A DNA stretch of 64,000 bases from an uncultured Flavobacteriales bacterium (GTDB lineage: Bacteria; Bacteroidota; Bacteroidia; Flavobacteriales_E; Vicingaceae): contig CAJXMH010000012.1 in assembly GCA_913056345.1 (NCBI GenBank), positions 1 through 64,000 of the forward strand, in the 5' to 3' direction. Within the stretch, counting starts at the first letter, position 1; each line of letters starts with the position of its first letter. The position numbers and the translations under genes were made by a program. This document shows, in pieces, positions 45,287-55,488 of this stretch. The notes below the pieces were generated by a model. The model had not been told where the DNA came from. It saw only the letters and a program-made list of their open reading frames with translations, and did not search any database.

Positions 45287-45796
45287 ATGAGTAATATTAA
45301 ATTCAAAGGAGATCCAATACAAGTAAGCGGTAAAATTCCTGAAGTAGGAGCTAAAGCTGAAGATTTTTCTTTTGTAAAAGAAGATCTTTCAGAAGGCAGT
45401 TTAAGCGATTATGAAAACAAAGTAAAAGTGATCATTGCTTTACCTAGTTTAGACACAGGTATTTGCCAAATGGAAACACGTGCATTCAATGAAAAATTAA
45501 ATGCTAAGGATGGAGCAGTTGGATTGGTAGTTTCACGCGACCTACCTTTTGCTATGAAACGTTTTTGTGCAGCAGAGGGAATTGAAAGTGTTGTACCTGC
45601 ATCGGATTTTAGATACAGCGATTTTGCTAGTCAGTATAATGCCGAAATGATTGACGGCCCCTTAAAAGGTCTTTTAGCGCGTGTTGTATTCGTGATTGAT
45701 CAGAACAATGAGATCAAATACAAAGAAGAAGTGGATGACATCACGCATGAGCCGAATTATGATGAAGCTATGAAGGCAGTAGATTCACTACTCTAA
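45287..45796 (+). CDS. tpx: Thiol peroxidase (Tpx)
   Basis: A 169-aa atypical 2-Cys peroxiredoxin that reduces hydrogen peroxide and alkyl hydroperoxides with thioredoxin. The peroxidatic residue is Cys60 (LDTGICQMETR) and the resolving one Cys94 (KRFCAAEGI), the same spacing as in E. coli Tpx. The length is normal. It is monocistronic on the + strand and convergent with the alpha/beta hydrolase gene. Confidence 0.93.
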   Translation: MSNIKFKGDPIQVSGKIPEVGAKAEDFSFVKEDLSEGSLSDYENKVKVIIALPSLDTGICQMETRAFNEKLNAKDGAVGLVVSRDLPFAMKRFCAAEGIESVVPASDFRYSDFASQYNAEMIDGPLKGLLARVVFVIDQNNEIKYKEEVDDITHEPNYDEAMKAVDSLL

Positions 45797-45805
45797 AAGT
45801 TTAAG

Positions 45806-46477
45806 CTATTTAGTTAACTCGAGGCGGAGATCTTTTTCAACAATGTTGGAAATTTTCTCCGCTTCGTTGTAAATGGTATAGTGAGTCCCCCCTTTTATGG
45901 TTAGCGCCTGATCAATATTTTTGATCGGAAAGACAAGATCCTCTGTGCCATGCAAGTGTAAAAAAGGAGTTTCTAATGCCTCAATTCCTTTCCATTTGGC
46001 AATTGCTTTTACACCCCAATTAATGAAATCAATATTGGCCGACCTCACCATTTTGTGAAAGAGTTCATTTCCTTCAGCGGTTGCTCTATCGTAAAAGGGT
46101 TTTAGGGTAATGCTGGCTTCAATGGCAAATTTTGCTGCCGTTTTGCTTTGTTCAGGCAAACGATCCAACCAAGCCATGTATTTTGGCATTTCCGCTGCAC
46201 TTTTTACGGTAGAGATCAAATAGAGCTTTTTAACCTTTCTAATTTGAGCAATTTCAATGCTCATAATTCCACCTAAGCTCACACCTAAAAGTGAAACCTC
46301 CTCGTCCTCTGGAATCACACTTGCTAGCCTTTTGGCATAATCCTTTATAGTTTCTTTTCCCTCTGGTTTAATCCAATCAATAGGATGTAGCTCAGCGCTA
46401 GGAAGGTTCAATTTACCAAACAAGCGGTGGTCAAGGCCTAGACCGGGGATGCAATAAAGGGGGATTTTTTTATTCAT
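45806..46477 (-). CDS. Alpha/beta hydrolase
   Basis: A 223-aa single-domain hydrolase. The nucleophile is Ser67 in GVSLGG. The acid is probably the Asp of HGTEDLVFP and the base the His of GGTHYTIY. The oxyanion region is PGLGLDHRLF. No signal peptide is seen. Substrate unknown. It lies between tpx and icd and is transcribed on the - strand after icd with a 35-bp gap, so co-transcription is possible. Confidence 0.82.
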   Translation of the reverse strand: MNKKIPLYCIPGLGLDHRLFGKLNLPSAELHPIDWIKPEGKETIKDYAKRLASVIPEDEEVSLLGVSLGGIMSIEIAQIRKVKKLYLISTVKSAAEMPKYMAWLDRLPEQSKTAAKFAIEASITLKPFYDRATAEGNELFHKMVRSANIDFINWGVKAIAKWKGIEALETPFLHLHGTEDLVFPIKNIDQALTIKGGTHYTIYNEAEKISNIVEKDLRLELTK

Positions 46478-46512
46478 ACCACAAAAGTAAGCGCTTTCTA
46501 TTTTGCTCGCTT

Positions 46513-48732
46513 TTAGATCTGATCAATTATGGCATTTAGTCTTAAAGAGGGACGCATGGCTTTGGCCACTTTTTCTTTATCTGGATAGTAGTAGCCTCCG
46601 AGATCGACTTTTTTACCCTGCACCAAATTCAGTTCCGATAAGATTTCCTCCTCATTTTCCCTTAACTCTTTGGCCACTTTCTTAAAACGCTCTTGTAATT
46701 CCTTTGACTCTGTTTGCTCTGCCAAGGACTCAGCCCAGTATAGAGCCAAGTAGAAGTGACTCGCCCGATTGTCAGGCTCGTTTACTTTGCGTGAAGGCGA
46801 CTTTCCTTGCATTAGATACTTGGTCGTTGCTTGATCTAGACAGTCGGCCAAAATCTTAGCTTGCTGATTGCCGCTGCTTTCTGCCAAATGTTCCAAGGAT
46901 GGAACCAGGGCTAAAAATTCTCCTAAGGAATCCCAACGCAGGTGATTTTCCTTGACAAACTGCTGCACATGCTTTGGGGCAGACCCACCGGCGCCAGTCT
47001 CAAATAATCCCCCACCATTTAGGAGGGGAACAATGGATAACATTTTGGCTGAGGTTCCCAATTCCAAAATAGGGAAGAGGTCGGTAAGGTAATCTCTGAG
47101 CACATTTCCGGTAACCGAAATGGTGTTTTTTCCTGCTTTCACCCTTTCTAAAGTATAACGGCTAGCTTCCTTCGTGCTCATGATCTTAAGCACCAAGTCC
47201 TCGGTATCGTGATCTTTCAGATAATAACGCACCTTTTTGATCAATTCCGCATCGTGAGCCCGATTTTCATCTAACCAAAAAACCGCCGGCCATCCGGTAG
47301 CGCCCGCTCGCTTCACGGCCAGGCCAACCCAATTCTCTACCGCATCATCTTTAGTTTGGCACATCCGCCAGATGTCTCCAGCTTCAACTTTATGTTTCAT
47401 TAACAGCTTGCCTTCTTGGTCAATCACTTTTACGATACCTTCTTTTTTCAGCTCAAAGGTTTTATCATGAGAGCCATATTCCTCCGCTTTTTTGGCCATT
47501 AATCCAACGTTGGGAACCGTGCCCATAGCTGTTGGGTCAAAGGCACCATGTTTCTTACAAAAACTGATGGTTTCTTGGTACAAGTCGGCATAACTGCTGT
47601 CGGGAATAATGGCTTTCGCATCTTGCGGTTCACCCTGCTTGTTCCACATTTTACCTGAGGTACGGATCATGGCCGGCATAGAAGCATCAATGATCACATC
47701 AGACGGAACGTGCAAATTAGTGATCCCTTCATCTGAATTTACCATGGCTAGGTCTGGGCCTTTTTCCATGGCTTTTTCAAGGTCTTTTTCAATCGCTTCT
47801 CGCTCTGCGGGAGGAAGCACTGTGATTTGATTTAATAAACTCTTTAAACCATCGTTGGGGTTCACGGCTGCAGCAGTTAGTGCTTTGGCATGCTTTTCAA
47901 ATACCTTTTCAAAATAGCTGCGGACGGCATGGCCAAAAATGATAGGATCGGATACCTTCATCATAGTAGCCTTCATATGCAAAGAGTAAAGCACACCTTC
48001 TTTTTTTGCCTCCTCTTTTTGCTGTTTCAAAAAGCGTAAGAGTGCTTTTTTGCTCATGAAAGCACCGTCGATCACCTCACCGGCTTCTAAGCTAAGGTTG
48101 GCTTTCAGCACGCTTACTTCACCCTCTGAGCTGTGTAATTCAATATTTACTTTAGTCGCTGCTTTTAAGGTATGCGATTTTTCATTGGCCATGAAATCAC
48201 CTTTGCGCATACTTGCTACATGGGACTTAGAGTCTTTATTCCATTCCCCCATACGATGGGGATTTTTTTGAGCATAGGCTTTCACAGCTTTAGGTGCTCT
48301 GCGGTCTGAGTTACCTTCTCGAAGCACTGGATTTACCGCACTCCCTTTTACTTTATCGTATTTCCGCTTTATGGTTCTTTCTATTTGACTTGTCGGTATT
48401 TCGGGATAATCCGGTAAGGCAAAACCTTCGGCTTGCAATTCTTCAATAGCCGCTTGTAATTGAGGCAAGGAGGCGCTGATATTGGGCAGTTTAACAATGT
48501 TCGCTTTGGGGCTTTTGGCCAGTTTGCCAAGATCTTTTAAGTTGTCGTTTACTACTTGCTCTGGTTTTAAATATTCAGGGAAGGCAGCCAAAATCCTTGC
48601 TGCTAATGAGATGTCACTACTTACAACCGATACGCCGACTGCCTTGGTAAAACTTCGTACCACGGGTAAAAAGGAATAAGTAGCCAAGGCAGGAGCCTCA
48701 TCAGTTTCGGTGTAAATAATACGATCTGTCAT
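46513..48732 (-). CDS. icd: NADP-dependent isocitrate dehydrogenase, monomeric type
   Basis: A 739-aa enzyme that oxidises isocitrate to 2-oxoglutarate with NADP. The size, the opening ([24 protein letters not shown]) and motifs such as [17 protein letters not shown] (with [10 protein letters not shown] here) and [21 protein letters not shown] belong to the monomeric IDH family, unrelated in fold size to the 400-aa dimeric form. It feeds the same cycle as the aconitase encoded at 58962. Confidence 0.95.
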   Translation of the reverse strand: MTDRIIYTETDEAPALATYSFLPVVRSFTKAVGVSVVSSDISLAARILAAFPEYLKPEQVVNDNLKDLGKLAKSPKANIVKLPNISASLPQLQAAIEELQAEGFALPDYPEIPTSQIERTIKRKYDKVKGSAVNPVLREGNSDRRAPKAVKAYAQKNPHRMGEWNKDSKSHVASMRKGDFMANEKSHTLKAATKVNIELHSSEGEVSVLKANLSLEAGEVIDGAFMSKKALLRFLKQQKEEAKKEGVLYSLHMKATMMKVSDPIIFGHAVRSYFEKVFEKHAKALTAAAVNPNDGLKSLLNQITVLPPAEREAIEKDLEKAMEKGPDLAMVNSDEGITNLHVPSDVIIDASMPAMIRTSGKMWNKQGEPQDAKAIIPDSSYADLYQETISFCKKHGAFDPTAMGTVPNVGLMAKKAEEYGSHDKTFELKKEGIVKVIDQEGKLLMKHKVEAGDIWRMCQTKDDAVENWVGLAVKRAGATGWPAVFWLDENRAHDAELIKKVRYYLKDHDTEDLVLKIMSTKEASRYTLERVKAGKNTISVTGNVLRDYLTDLFPILELGTSAKMLSIVPLLNGGGLFETGAGGSAPKHVQQFVKENHLRWDSLGEFLALVPSLEHLAESSGNQQAKILADCLDQATTKYLMQGKSPSRKVNEPDNRASHFYLALYWAESLAEQTESKELQERFKKVAKELRENEEEILSELNLVQGKKVDLGGYYYPDKEKVAKAMRPSLRLNAIIDQI

Positions 48733-49268
48733 AAGTTGAGTAGCTTTTGTGGGATTTGTTATGAAAAGGTAAAGTTAAGCCCTGGCGTTGCTACTTTTAA
48801 TTATTTGGTGGAGATTATCAGAGAGGAGTGAGATAAGAACATGTGGAAGAAGGCGAGAGGTGGATTGATTCGATTTGTAGTATACCCATACGAAATTAAA
48901 AAGCGCTGTCATGGCAAGGACGAAGGTTGAGGCCTGCTAGCTCCTGGCAGTTAATGTAGCGCTTTGCTAGCGCTTCTGTTTGAATTCAGTGATCATGAAA
49001 AGATCGCTTTGTCGTGCCTCCTCGCGATGACGTTTCAATTTAAAGTCATTGCGAGCGAAGCGAAGCAATCTCTCAATTAACTTTTGTGAGATTCATAATT
49101 AAAAGCTTTGTTATGGCGAGAAAGAAGGTTGAGGTCTGATATAGCTGCAGGCAGGTAATTTAGCGCTTTGCTGTATAGGTATTACAACTTTGGAATCTAT
49201 TGATAAATCCAAACAAAAAGGCCGGTAGTTTCATAACCACCGGCCTTTGTTCTTGTATGATTCAACTA
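48733..49268. repeat. Non-coding region with interspersed repeats
   Basis: About 535 bp with no gene. An imperfect palindrome at 49001-49074 pairs AGATCGCTTTGTCGTGCCTC with a right arm containing GTCATTGCGAGCGAAGCGAA. The right arm matches the TCATTGCGAG...GAAGCAATCTC repeat seen in many bacterial genomes. On either side lie two related stretches of about 80 bp (about 48898-48985 and 49108-49183), both containing GAAGGTTGAGG and TAGCGCTTTGCT. Confidence 0.7.
49217..49248 (-). terminator. Terminator after the M16 peptidase gene
   Basis: AAAGGCCGGT with its complement ACCGGCCTTT, 12-nt loop. On the - strand the stem is followed by a T-run and lies about 20 bp past the stop of the peptidase gene. 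Confidence 0.8.
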
Positions 49269-52208
49269 TTAATACCCGAACACTTCTTCTAAACTCAACT
49301 GAGTTAAGGGTCCGTATTCTTTCAAGGCCGCCATGTCTACCTTATCTTCTTTACCAATTACCATTATGTTGTACTCACTGTCTTTTACATAAGCTTGGTG
49401 AAAAGCTCTCAGGTCGTCCATGCTCATGGTGGGAATGGCTTTGTATACATCTGCTCTAATGTCATAATCAAGTCCTCGTTTCAAGGCGTTTTCATAGTTC
49501 CAAAGCTTGCTAGAGCGGGTAATACGTTCGGTTCTGATTTTCTCCAAAGCTGCTTTCTTAGCTAATTCAAAACTTTTTTCAGATTCTGGCATGTTATTCA
49601 ACAGGTCTGTCATGCCCGCCATAGCTTCCTTCAGTTTGTCAGCTTGGGTGCCAATGTAGGCCATAACGTAGTGCGATTTAGCCGTATCACCAGGTGAGCG
49701 GAACACAGAATAGACAGAGTAAGCTAATGCCTTAGATTCTCTCATTTCTTGGAAAACAATAGAACCCATTCCACCGCCAAAATACTCATTGTAAATGGCC
49801 GCGGCCGCTACCGTTTCCGGATTGTAAAGCTCTTTTTTCGACATCATGTAGATCTCAGCCTGCTTCATGTCATAATCCACAAAGTAAACCTTGTTACCAT
49901 CGTTTTCTTGCTCCACAAAATCAATTCCATCAGGTAGCTCTTTTAAAGTAGCGGGAGCTTGGTGTATTTTTTTAATGTTTTCTGCAAGCTCTTGATTGCT
50001 TTGCGGTCCATAATAAAGTACACGGTGCTCATATTGATTAAGCGATTTGATTTTCTCAGTCAACGCTTCTGCCTCAAGAGCCTTCAATTCTGATTCAGAT
50101 AGAATGTTTTTGAACGGAGATTCAGGTCCATATTGGGCATAAGCAGCCATAGCACCAAACAAAATGTTGCCTTTATTCAACTTAGCATCTTTTCTTCCTT
50201 TCAATACATTGTCAACCATTTTAGCAAGCGCCTCTTCGTCTGGTTTTGCATTGGCGAGTAGGTGCTCAAATAGCTTTACTCCGTCTTCAAAATTTTCATT
50301 CAGGCCTGATAAGGTAACGTAAATACGCTCGTTTGAAGCAAATACATCAAACTCACAGCCAATCTTGTAAAATTCTTGCTGGATTTCAGAAGGGCTATAA
50401 TCCGAAGTGCCTAAGAAAGGGAGATATTCAATTGCCACTCCCATTTCCTTATCTTGGTTGGTTCCCATATCAAAAAGGTAGTACAGCGAAAACAAGTCGT
50501 TACTTGTGTTTTCTATACTTCTAACGGTAATACCATTATCTAGGCTAGACTCATTAATGTCTTTTTTGTAATCCAAGAAAAGCGGCTCGATCTCCTTTAC
50601 TGCCATATTGCTTACTTCTTTGAGGAAAGGAGAGGCGTCATCTCGGTTCACCTTGATTGGAGTGATCTTTGGTTTTTCAACTTCTTTTACGCTTTTGTCT
50701 TCACCAGTTTTTTTATAAACCACTACGTAATTGTTGCCATAGTGCTCATTTGCAAAACTTACGATGTCTTCTTTGGTGTATTTACTCAATGCATCAATTT
50801 CGCCTACTTCTTCTTCCCAGTCGCGTTTTTGAATAAAGGCATTAACCATCATGCTAGTTCGACCTCGGTTATATTCCATTTGTCTGATTCTGCCAAGCTT
50901 CATATCATTAATGCAAGCTTGTGGCAGCCAATCAGGGAAAGCTCCTGCTTTCAGGCTGTCTATTTGAGCAAGCAATAGATCTTTTACTTCCTCTAGACTT
51001 TGGCCCTGCTTTGCAGATCCATAAAACATGTGTGCAGAATAATCACTTAGAATATAAGTAAAGGAGCTCGCACCCAATACTTTTTGCTCTTGGTTCAAGT
51101 TAAGGTCGATTAAACCAGCGCTGCGGTTAGATAAGATCATGTCGCACATTTGAATCAATTCAGACTCTCTGCTATCTACCCCATCAAATCGATAAGCTAA
51201 TCTCATAAACTCAGCATCTGGTCCTTTTACTTCTATTTCAATAGGTTTGGTGATCGGAGCTTCCTCGGCTACTTGAAATTTTGGCACTTCTTTGGCTTCA
51301 AAACTGCCAAATTTCTCTTCGATCATTTCAATTACCTGATCAGGATCAAAATCACCCGCCAAGCAAATGGCCATGTTATTAGGAACATAATAGGTGTTGA
51401 AATATTCTTTTATGGCTTGAATAGAAGGATTCTTTAAATGATCTATGGTACCAATAGTGGTTTGTTGACCATATTGGTGGTTAGGAAAGAGGTTCTCTAA
51501 GGTAGCATACCATACTTTTCTTGAATCACTGTCTAAAGTTCTATTCTTTTCTTCATAAACTGCTTCTAACTCTGTGTGGAACAACCGCATTTGTGGACTT
51601 CTAAAACGCTCAGCTTCCACGTTTAACCACTTTTCTAATTGATTAGTTGGAATGTCGTTAACATAAACTGTTCGCTCTTGAGAGGTGTAGGCATTAGTTC
51701 CTTTTGCTCCCATTTCGGATACCATTTTGTCATATTCGTTAGCAATAGCAAAAGTGGAGGCTACTTGAGAAATACTGTCGATTTGCGCATATAATGCTTC
51801 TCTGCTTGTGGCGTCAGTAGTTGCTCGGTAAACTTCGTACAAACTATCGATTCGTAGCAGAAGAGGTGCTTCCTTCTCGTAATCAGTGGTACCATATAGG
51901 TCAGTTCCTTTAAAAAGCATGTGTTCAAGGTAGTGCGCCAAACCAGTTGCATCTGCAGGATCGTTCTTACTACCTGCTCGTATAGCAATTGAAGTTTGAA
52001 CCCTTGGTGCTTCTTGATTTACTGATAAGTAAACCTTTAAGCCATTTTCTAAAGTGTAGATCCGTGTTTTGGATGGATCATTCTCGATCGTTTCGTATTC
52101 CGCTTGATTTGCTTCTTGGTTTGTCTCGTTTTTTGTGTCTCCGCAAGAAACAGCTAAGAATACAAGGGCAATAAATAAATTGCCTAGGGTAAAGGATTTG
52201 ATTTTCAT
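49269..52208 (-). CDS. M16 family zinc peptidase lipoprotein
   Basis: A 979-aa exported peptidase with a lipobox at Cys22 (FLAVSC). The first M16 unit has the inverted zinc motif HYLEH (92-96) and a downstream Glu in AVYEEKNRTLDSD. A second catalytic-domain-like half follows (from about residue 530), giving the usual two-by-two domain arrangement of pitrilysin-type enzymes. The protein probably degrades peptides in the periplasm. It stands alone between a repeat region and dnaX. Confidence 0.92.
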   Translation of the reverse strand: MKIKSFTLGNLFIALVFLAVSCGDTKNETNQEANQAEYETIENDPSKTRIYTLENGLKVYLSVNQEAPRVQTSIAIRAGSKNDPADATGLAHYLEHMLFKGTDLYGTTDYEKEAPLLLRIDSLYEVYRATTDATSREALYAQIDSISQVASTFAIANEYDKMVSEMGAKGTNAYTSQERTVYVNDIPTNQLEKWLNVEAERFRSPQMRLFHTELEAVYEEKNRTLDSDSRKVWYATLENLFPNHQYGQQTTIGTIDHLKNPSIQAIKEYFNTYYVPNNMAICLAGDFDPDQVIEMIEEKFGSFEAKEVPKFQVAEEAPITKPIEIEVKGPDAEFMRLAYRFDGVDSRESELIQMCDMILSNRSAGLIDLNLNQEQKVLGASSFTYILSDYSAHMFYGSAKQGQSLEEVKDLLLAQIDSLKAGAFPDWLPQACINDMKLGRIRQMEYNRGRTSMMVNAFIQKRDWEEEVGEIDALSKYTKEDIVSFANEHYGNNYVVVYKKTGEDKSVKEVEKPKITPIKVNRDDASPFLKEVSNMAVKEIEPLFLDYKKDINESSLDNGITVRSIENTSNDLFSLYYLFDMGTNQDKEMGVAIEYLPFLGTSDYSPSEIQQEFYKIGCEFDVFASNERIYVTLSGLNENFEDGVKLFEHLLANAKPDEEALAKMVDNVLKGRKDAKLNKGNILFGAMAAYAQYGPESPFKNILSESELKALEAEALTEKIKSLNQYEHRVLYYGPQSNQELAENIKKIHQAPATLKELPDGIDFVEQENDGNKVYFVDYDMKQAEIYMMSKKELYNPETVAAAAIYNEYFGGGMGSIVFQEMRESKALAYSVYSVFRSPGDTAKSHYVMAYIGTQADKLKEAMAGMTDLLNNMPESEKSFELAKKAALEKIRTERITRSSKLWNYENALKRGLDYDIRADVYKAIPTMSMDDLRAFHQAYVKDSEYNIMVIGKEDKVDMAALKEYGPLTQLSLEEVFGY

Positions 52209-52306
52209 GTAATTAAAAATAAAAGTAAATAGAATATTGGTAAAAGTATGGAAAGAAATTGAAACTCTTCTATCGCTTCTCGATTGCTAAATAATTGTAA
52301 TTCAGT

Positions 52307-54169
52307 TTAGAAGATATCTAGGTCAAATTCCCTCTTCAATTGGATTAAAGCAGGGTTTTCTTCAGCCAGTTTATTAAACTTTTCTTCAGGAGTAAATGCC
52401 TTACGTTGTTTTTGATTTTTAATGACTTCGAAAGAGAGTTCGATCAGCCCATTTTTTAATTTTTTACGCAAGTACTCATGGATGTCAGCTAAACGAACAC
52501 CCATCTCTTCTAACTGACTTTTATTGTCAAGCAGTAAGTGTATTTTGCCGCTTTCAATGTCAATGTTTAGCTCGTGAGCGGTCATTGCAGCATAAATGAT
52601 TGAATTGCCCTCATCATTTTTCTTTTTAATCTTTTCGGCTAAAGTTTTCCAGGTAGCTAAAAACTCTTCTTTACTGAAGGCTTCTCGTAAGTCAGAAGAG
52701 TAGGCTTCTTTTTTAGCTTGCTCGGCTTTTTCTTCTTGCTCTTTGGTTAGCTTATTAATGGAAAGTGAAGAGGTTTTGGCTCTTTGAGCTTTTAATTTGG
52801 CCAGTTTTTCAGCTTTTGAGGCTTTATCTTTAGTTGACTGATGCTCTGTAGTTGGAGCATTGGGTTCAACCTCTTGTCTATCAGCAACCTTTGGCTCTTC
52901 TTCCTTTACCTCTTTTTCTATTGCAGGTTTTTGCAGCGGCGCTTCTGGTTCAATTTTTTCTTCGGATATGCTAGTGTTCGTGTTTTCTGAATTGCTTTTC
53001 TGCTCATCAACTGTTTTAGCAGATGGTGCGAGTTCTTCCGGGGATTTTATTCTAGGCTTTTTTTTTTCAGCAACAGCTTCACCAATTGAAGCAATCTGCA
53101 TCAGGCTAAGCTCAACTAGTAAACGTTGGTTTTTACTGTTGCGGTATTCAATGTCGCATTTGCGACACACCTCAAGGGCTTGTTTTAAAAAGGAAACCTC
53201 ACAAGTCAATGCTTGCTCTCTGTATTTAGCCTGTACGTTTTTGCCTACTTCCAGCAGCGGCAGGGTTTTTTCATCTTGGCAAACCAAAAGGTTACGCATG
53301 TGTGATGCAATGCCATTGATAAATAAATGGCCGTCAAATCCCTTTTTGAGCACTTCGTTGAAAAGCAGTAGACAAGCTGATAGATCCTGGTTTAAAAAAT
53401 GATTGGTGCATCGGAAATAGTAATCGTAATCGAGAATGTTAAGGTTTTCGATCACCGCTTCGTAGCTCAGTTTTTTGCCCGAAAAGCTTACCAACTGATC
53501 GAAAATAGAAAGCGCATCCCTAAGCGCTCCATCAGCTTTTTCTGCAATCATATGAAGCGCTTCTTCTTCTGCCTCAATGCCTTCTTTTTTTGCAATACCA
53601 TTTAAATGTTCTGCAATATCATCTACCCCAATACGATGAAAGTCAAAAATTTGGCAACGCGAAAGTATGGTGGGGATGATCTTATGCTTTTCAGTGGTAG
53701 CTAATATGAAAATAGCATGCTTAGGTGGTTCTTCGAGTGTTTTCAAAAAAGCATTGAAGGCCGCTTTTGAAAGCATGTGCACCTCATCTATGATGTAAAC
53801 TTTGTGGCTGCCAATTTGGGGAGCAAAGCGTACTTGATCCGTAAGGTTCCGTATGTCATCAACAGAGTTATTCGATGCCGCATCCAGTTCGTAAATGTTT
53901 AAGCTATTGCCTGCATTAAATGACTGGCATGAGTCACACTCATTGCAAGCCTCGATTTGCTCTGTTCTATTAGAACAATTAATGGTTTTCGCTAATATTC
54001 GAGCACAGGTGGTTTTTCCAACTCCTCTAGAGCCACAAAACAAAAAGGCTTGAGCCAAATGGTTAGTTTTGATGGCGTTTTTCAGAGTGTTGGTAATCGA
54101 CTGTTGCCCAACAACCGTGCTGAAAGTAGACGGTCTGTACTTACGTGCTGAAACAATGAAATTATCCAT
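52307..54169 (-). CDS. dnaX: DNA polymerase III subunit gamma/tau
   Basis: A 620-aa clamp-loader subunit. Walker A is GSRGVGKT (46-53). A zinc site is formed by Cys65, 75, 78 and 81. DEVHMLSKAAFNAFLKTLEEPP follows, and the AAA part extends to about 365. Residues about 370-480 are a Lys/Glu/Pro-rich linker, and the last 140 are the tau C-terminal region. A - strand -7 element, TACTTTTG (54191-54184), lies 15 bp upstream. No frameshift signal for a short form was recognised. Confidence 0.93.
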   Translation of the reverse strand: MDNFIVSARKYRPSTFSTVVGQQSITNTLKNAIKTNHLAQAFLFCGSRGVGKTTCARILAKTINCSNRTEQIEACNECDSCQSFNAGNSLNIYELDAASNNSVDDIRNLTDQVRFAPQIGSHKVYIIDEVHMLSKAAFNAFLKTLEEPPKHAIFILATTEKHKIIPTILSRCQIFDFHRIGVDDIAEHLNGIAKKEGIEAEEEALHMIAEKADGALRDALSIFDQLVSFSGKKLSYEAVIENLNILDYDYYFRCTNHFLNQDLSACLLLFNEVLKKGFDGHLFINGIASHMRNLLVCQDEKTLPLLEVGKNVQAKYREQALTCEVSFLKQALEVCRKCDIEYRNSKNQRLLVELSLMQIASIGEAVAEKKKPRIKSPEELAPSAKTVDEQKSNSENTNTSISEEKIEPEAPLQKPAIEKEVKEEEPKVADRQEVEPNAPTTEHQSTKDKASKAEKLAKLKAQRAKTSSLSINKLTKEQEEKAEQAKKEAYSSDLREAFSKEEFLATWKTLAEKIKKKNDEGNSIIYAAMTAHELNIDIESGKIHLLLDNKSQLEEMGVRLADIHEYLRKKLKNGLIELSFEVIKNQKQRKAFTPEEKFNKLAEENPALIQLKREFDLDIF

Positions 54170-54285
54170 AATGCTTAGGTTAACAAAAGTACAATTTTGA
54201 ACCGCTAAACTGATAGGAAGTTATAAACAGCTGCTTACTTTTGTAAGCCACTCTCTTTAAGCTTTCTCGAAAAAGATTAATTCCT

Positions 54286-54293
54286 TATTTTTG
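54286..54293 (+). promoter_or_regulatory. Predicted -7 element of the rpsF operon
   Basis: TATTTTTG matches TAnnTTTG, 40 bp before the rpsF ATG. A short palindrome (CCCAATTTTGGG, 54298-54309) follows in the leader. A second match, TACTTTTG at 54236-54243, may be an upstream start. Confidence 0.5.
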
Positions 54294-54333
54294 CCGCCCC
54301 AATTTTGGGAAAATAACTAATAAACGTTTAACA

Positions 54334-54687
54334 ATGAGCAATCATTATGAGACTGTTTTCATTTTAACTCCCGTTTTGTCTGCAGACCAGGCAAAGGAAA
54401 CAGTTGCACTGTACAAAAAAATGCTTCAAGATAATGGAGCAAAAGTTGTGAATGAGGAGCATTGGGGCATGAAAAAATTGGCCTATCCCATTCAAAAGAA
54501 GTCAACCGGTTTTTACCAACTTTTTCAATACGAAGCTGAAGGTGATTTTATCGCCAAGTTGGAATTAGCATTCAAACGTGATGAGCGCGTTATGCGATTC
54601 CTAACAGTGAAGCTTGATAAGCACGCTCAAGCGTATGCTAAAAAGCGAATTGAAAGAAAAAAATCAACTGCTAAGGCAGAGAAATAA
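54334..54687 (+). CDS. rpsF: 30S ribosomal protein S6 (bS6)
   Basis: A 117-aa protein. The opening [29 protein letters not shown] and the [24 protein letters not shown] core are typical of bS6, which pairs with bS18 on the 30S platform. It is the first gene of the S6-S18-L9 operon. No Shine-Dalgarno sequence precedes it, as usual in this phylum. The C-terminal 15 residues are Lys-rich. Confidence 0.96.
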   Translation: MSNHYETVFILTPVLSADQAKETVALYKKMLQDNGAKVVNEEHWGMKKLAYPIQKKSTGFYQLFQYEAEGDFIAKLELAFKRDERVMRFLTVKLDKHAQAYAKKRIERKKSTAKAEK

Positions 54688-54704
54688 TTTAAAAGTAGAA
54701 CACC

Positions 54705-54974
54705 ATGGCTGAAAATTCATCAGAAATTAGATACCTCAATCCACCTGCGATTGACGTTAAAAAAGAGAAATATTGTCGATTCAAAAAGAATCGCATTAAA
54801 TACATTGACTTTAAGGATCCTGACTTCTTGCTACAGTTTGTTAATGAACAAGGAAAACTTCTTCCAAGAAGAATTACTGGAACATCTTTGAAATATCAAA
54901 GAAAAGTAGCTCAGGCAATTAAAAGAGCGCGTCACCTTGGTTTGATGCCTTATGTAACTGACTTATTAAAATAA
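54705..54974 (+). CDS. rpsR: 30S ribosomal protein S18 (bS18)
   Basis: An 89-aa protein. [19 protein letters not shown] and [20 protein letters not shown], then [13 protein letters not shown], are the bS18 signatures. It binds bS6 and 16S rRNA. It lies between rpsF (17-bp gap) and rplI (13-bp gap); no single-strand-binding or priB gene is inserted here. Confidence 0.96.
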   Translation: MAENSSEIRYLNPPAIDVKKEKYCRFKKNRIKYIDFKDPDFLLQFVNEQGKLLPRRITGTSLKYQRKVAQAIKRARHLGLMPYVTDLLK

Positions 54975-54980
54975 AGGAGG
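54973..54980 (+). promoter_or_regulatory. Strong Shine-Dalgarno site before rplI
   Basis: AAAGGAGG, 7 bp before the rplI ATG, directly after the rpsR stop. Such a site is unusual beside the other starts in this window, which lack it. Confidence 0.7.
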
Positions 54981-54987
54981 ATAAACC

Positions 54988-55437
54988 ATGGATATTATTT
55001 TAAGAGAAGACATCGAGAACCTTGGATTCAGAGATGAGTTAGTAACTGTTAAACCTGGTTATGCTAGAAACTTTTTGATTCCTCAAGGAAAGGCCGTTGC
55101 CGCAACCACCTCTAACCGCAAAGTGTGGGAAGAAAACATGCGTCAGCGCAGTCATAAGGAAGCCAAGATTAAAGAAACTGCTGAAAAAACTGCAAAAGCA
55201 CTAGAATCTGCCGAGATTAAGGTGGGAGCTAAAGTAGGTGAAGCAGGTAAGAAGATCTTCGGTTCTGTTAACAACATCCAACTTGCCGATTCGATCAATA
55301 AGGCAGGCCACGAAGTTGATAAGAAGAACATCAAGATTCTTGGTTCTCAAATTAAAGAGATTGGTACTTATCAAGCGGAGATTCGTTTACATAAAGACGT
55401 AAGCGTTACCATCGATTTTGAGGTAGTCGCTGAATAA
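54988..55437 (+). CDS. rplI: 50S ribosomal protein L9 (bL9)
   Basis: A 149-aa protein. The N-terminal domain (DIILREDIENLGFRDELVTVKPGYARNFLIPQGKA) is followed by a long connecting helix and a C-terminal domain with KIFGSVNNIQLADSI. Members bind 23S rRNA at the base of the L1 stalk. It is the last gene of the operon and is followed by a terminator. Confidence 0.96.
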   Translation: MDIILREDIENLGFRDELVTVKPGYARNFLIPQGKAVAATTSNRKVWEENMRQRSHKEAKIKETAEKTAKALESAEIKVGAKVGEAGKKIFGSVNNIQLADSINKAGHEVDKKNIKILGSQIKEIGTYQAEIRLHKDVSVTIDFEVVAE

Positions 55438-55454
55438 GCTGAGATAGATTTAAT

Positions 55455-55488
55455 AAAAAGCGTTTTCCGCAAGGGAAGCGCTTTTTTT
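55455..55488 (+). terminator. Terminator of the ribosomal operon
   Basis: AAAAAGCGTTTTCC, short loop, then GGGAAGCGCTTTTTTT: a stem with a few mismatches and a T-run, about 20 bp after rplI. It abuts the stop of the convergent gene. Confidence 0.75.

Noticed and set aside
52860-53402. A 180-codon open frame on the + strand inside dnaX
   Set aside because: It is antisense to the low-complexity linker and AAA end of dnaX, rich in Ser and without recognisable domain motifs. It is a composition effect.
52307-54169. Programmed frameshift in dnaX producing gamma
   Set aside because: I saw no clear slippery heptamer followed by a stem-loop in the part of the gene where a short form would be made.
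54294-54333. S6-S18 autoregulatory RNA structure in the rpsF leader
   Set aside because: A short palindrome and a CCG are present, but the leader after the predicted promoter is only about 35 nt and the full known motif was not recognised.
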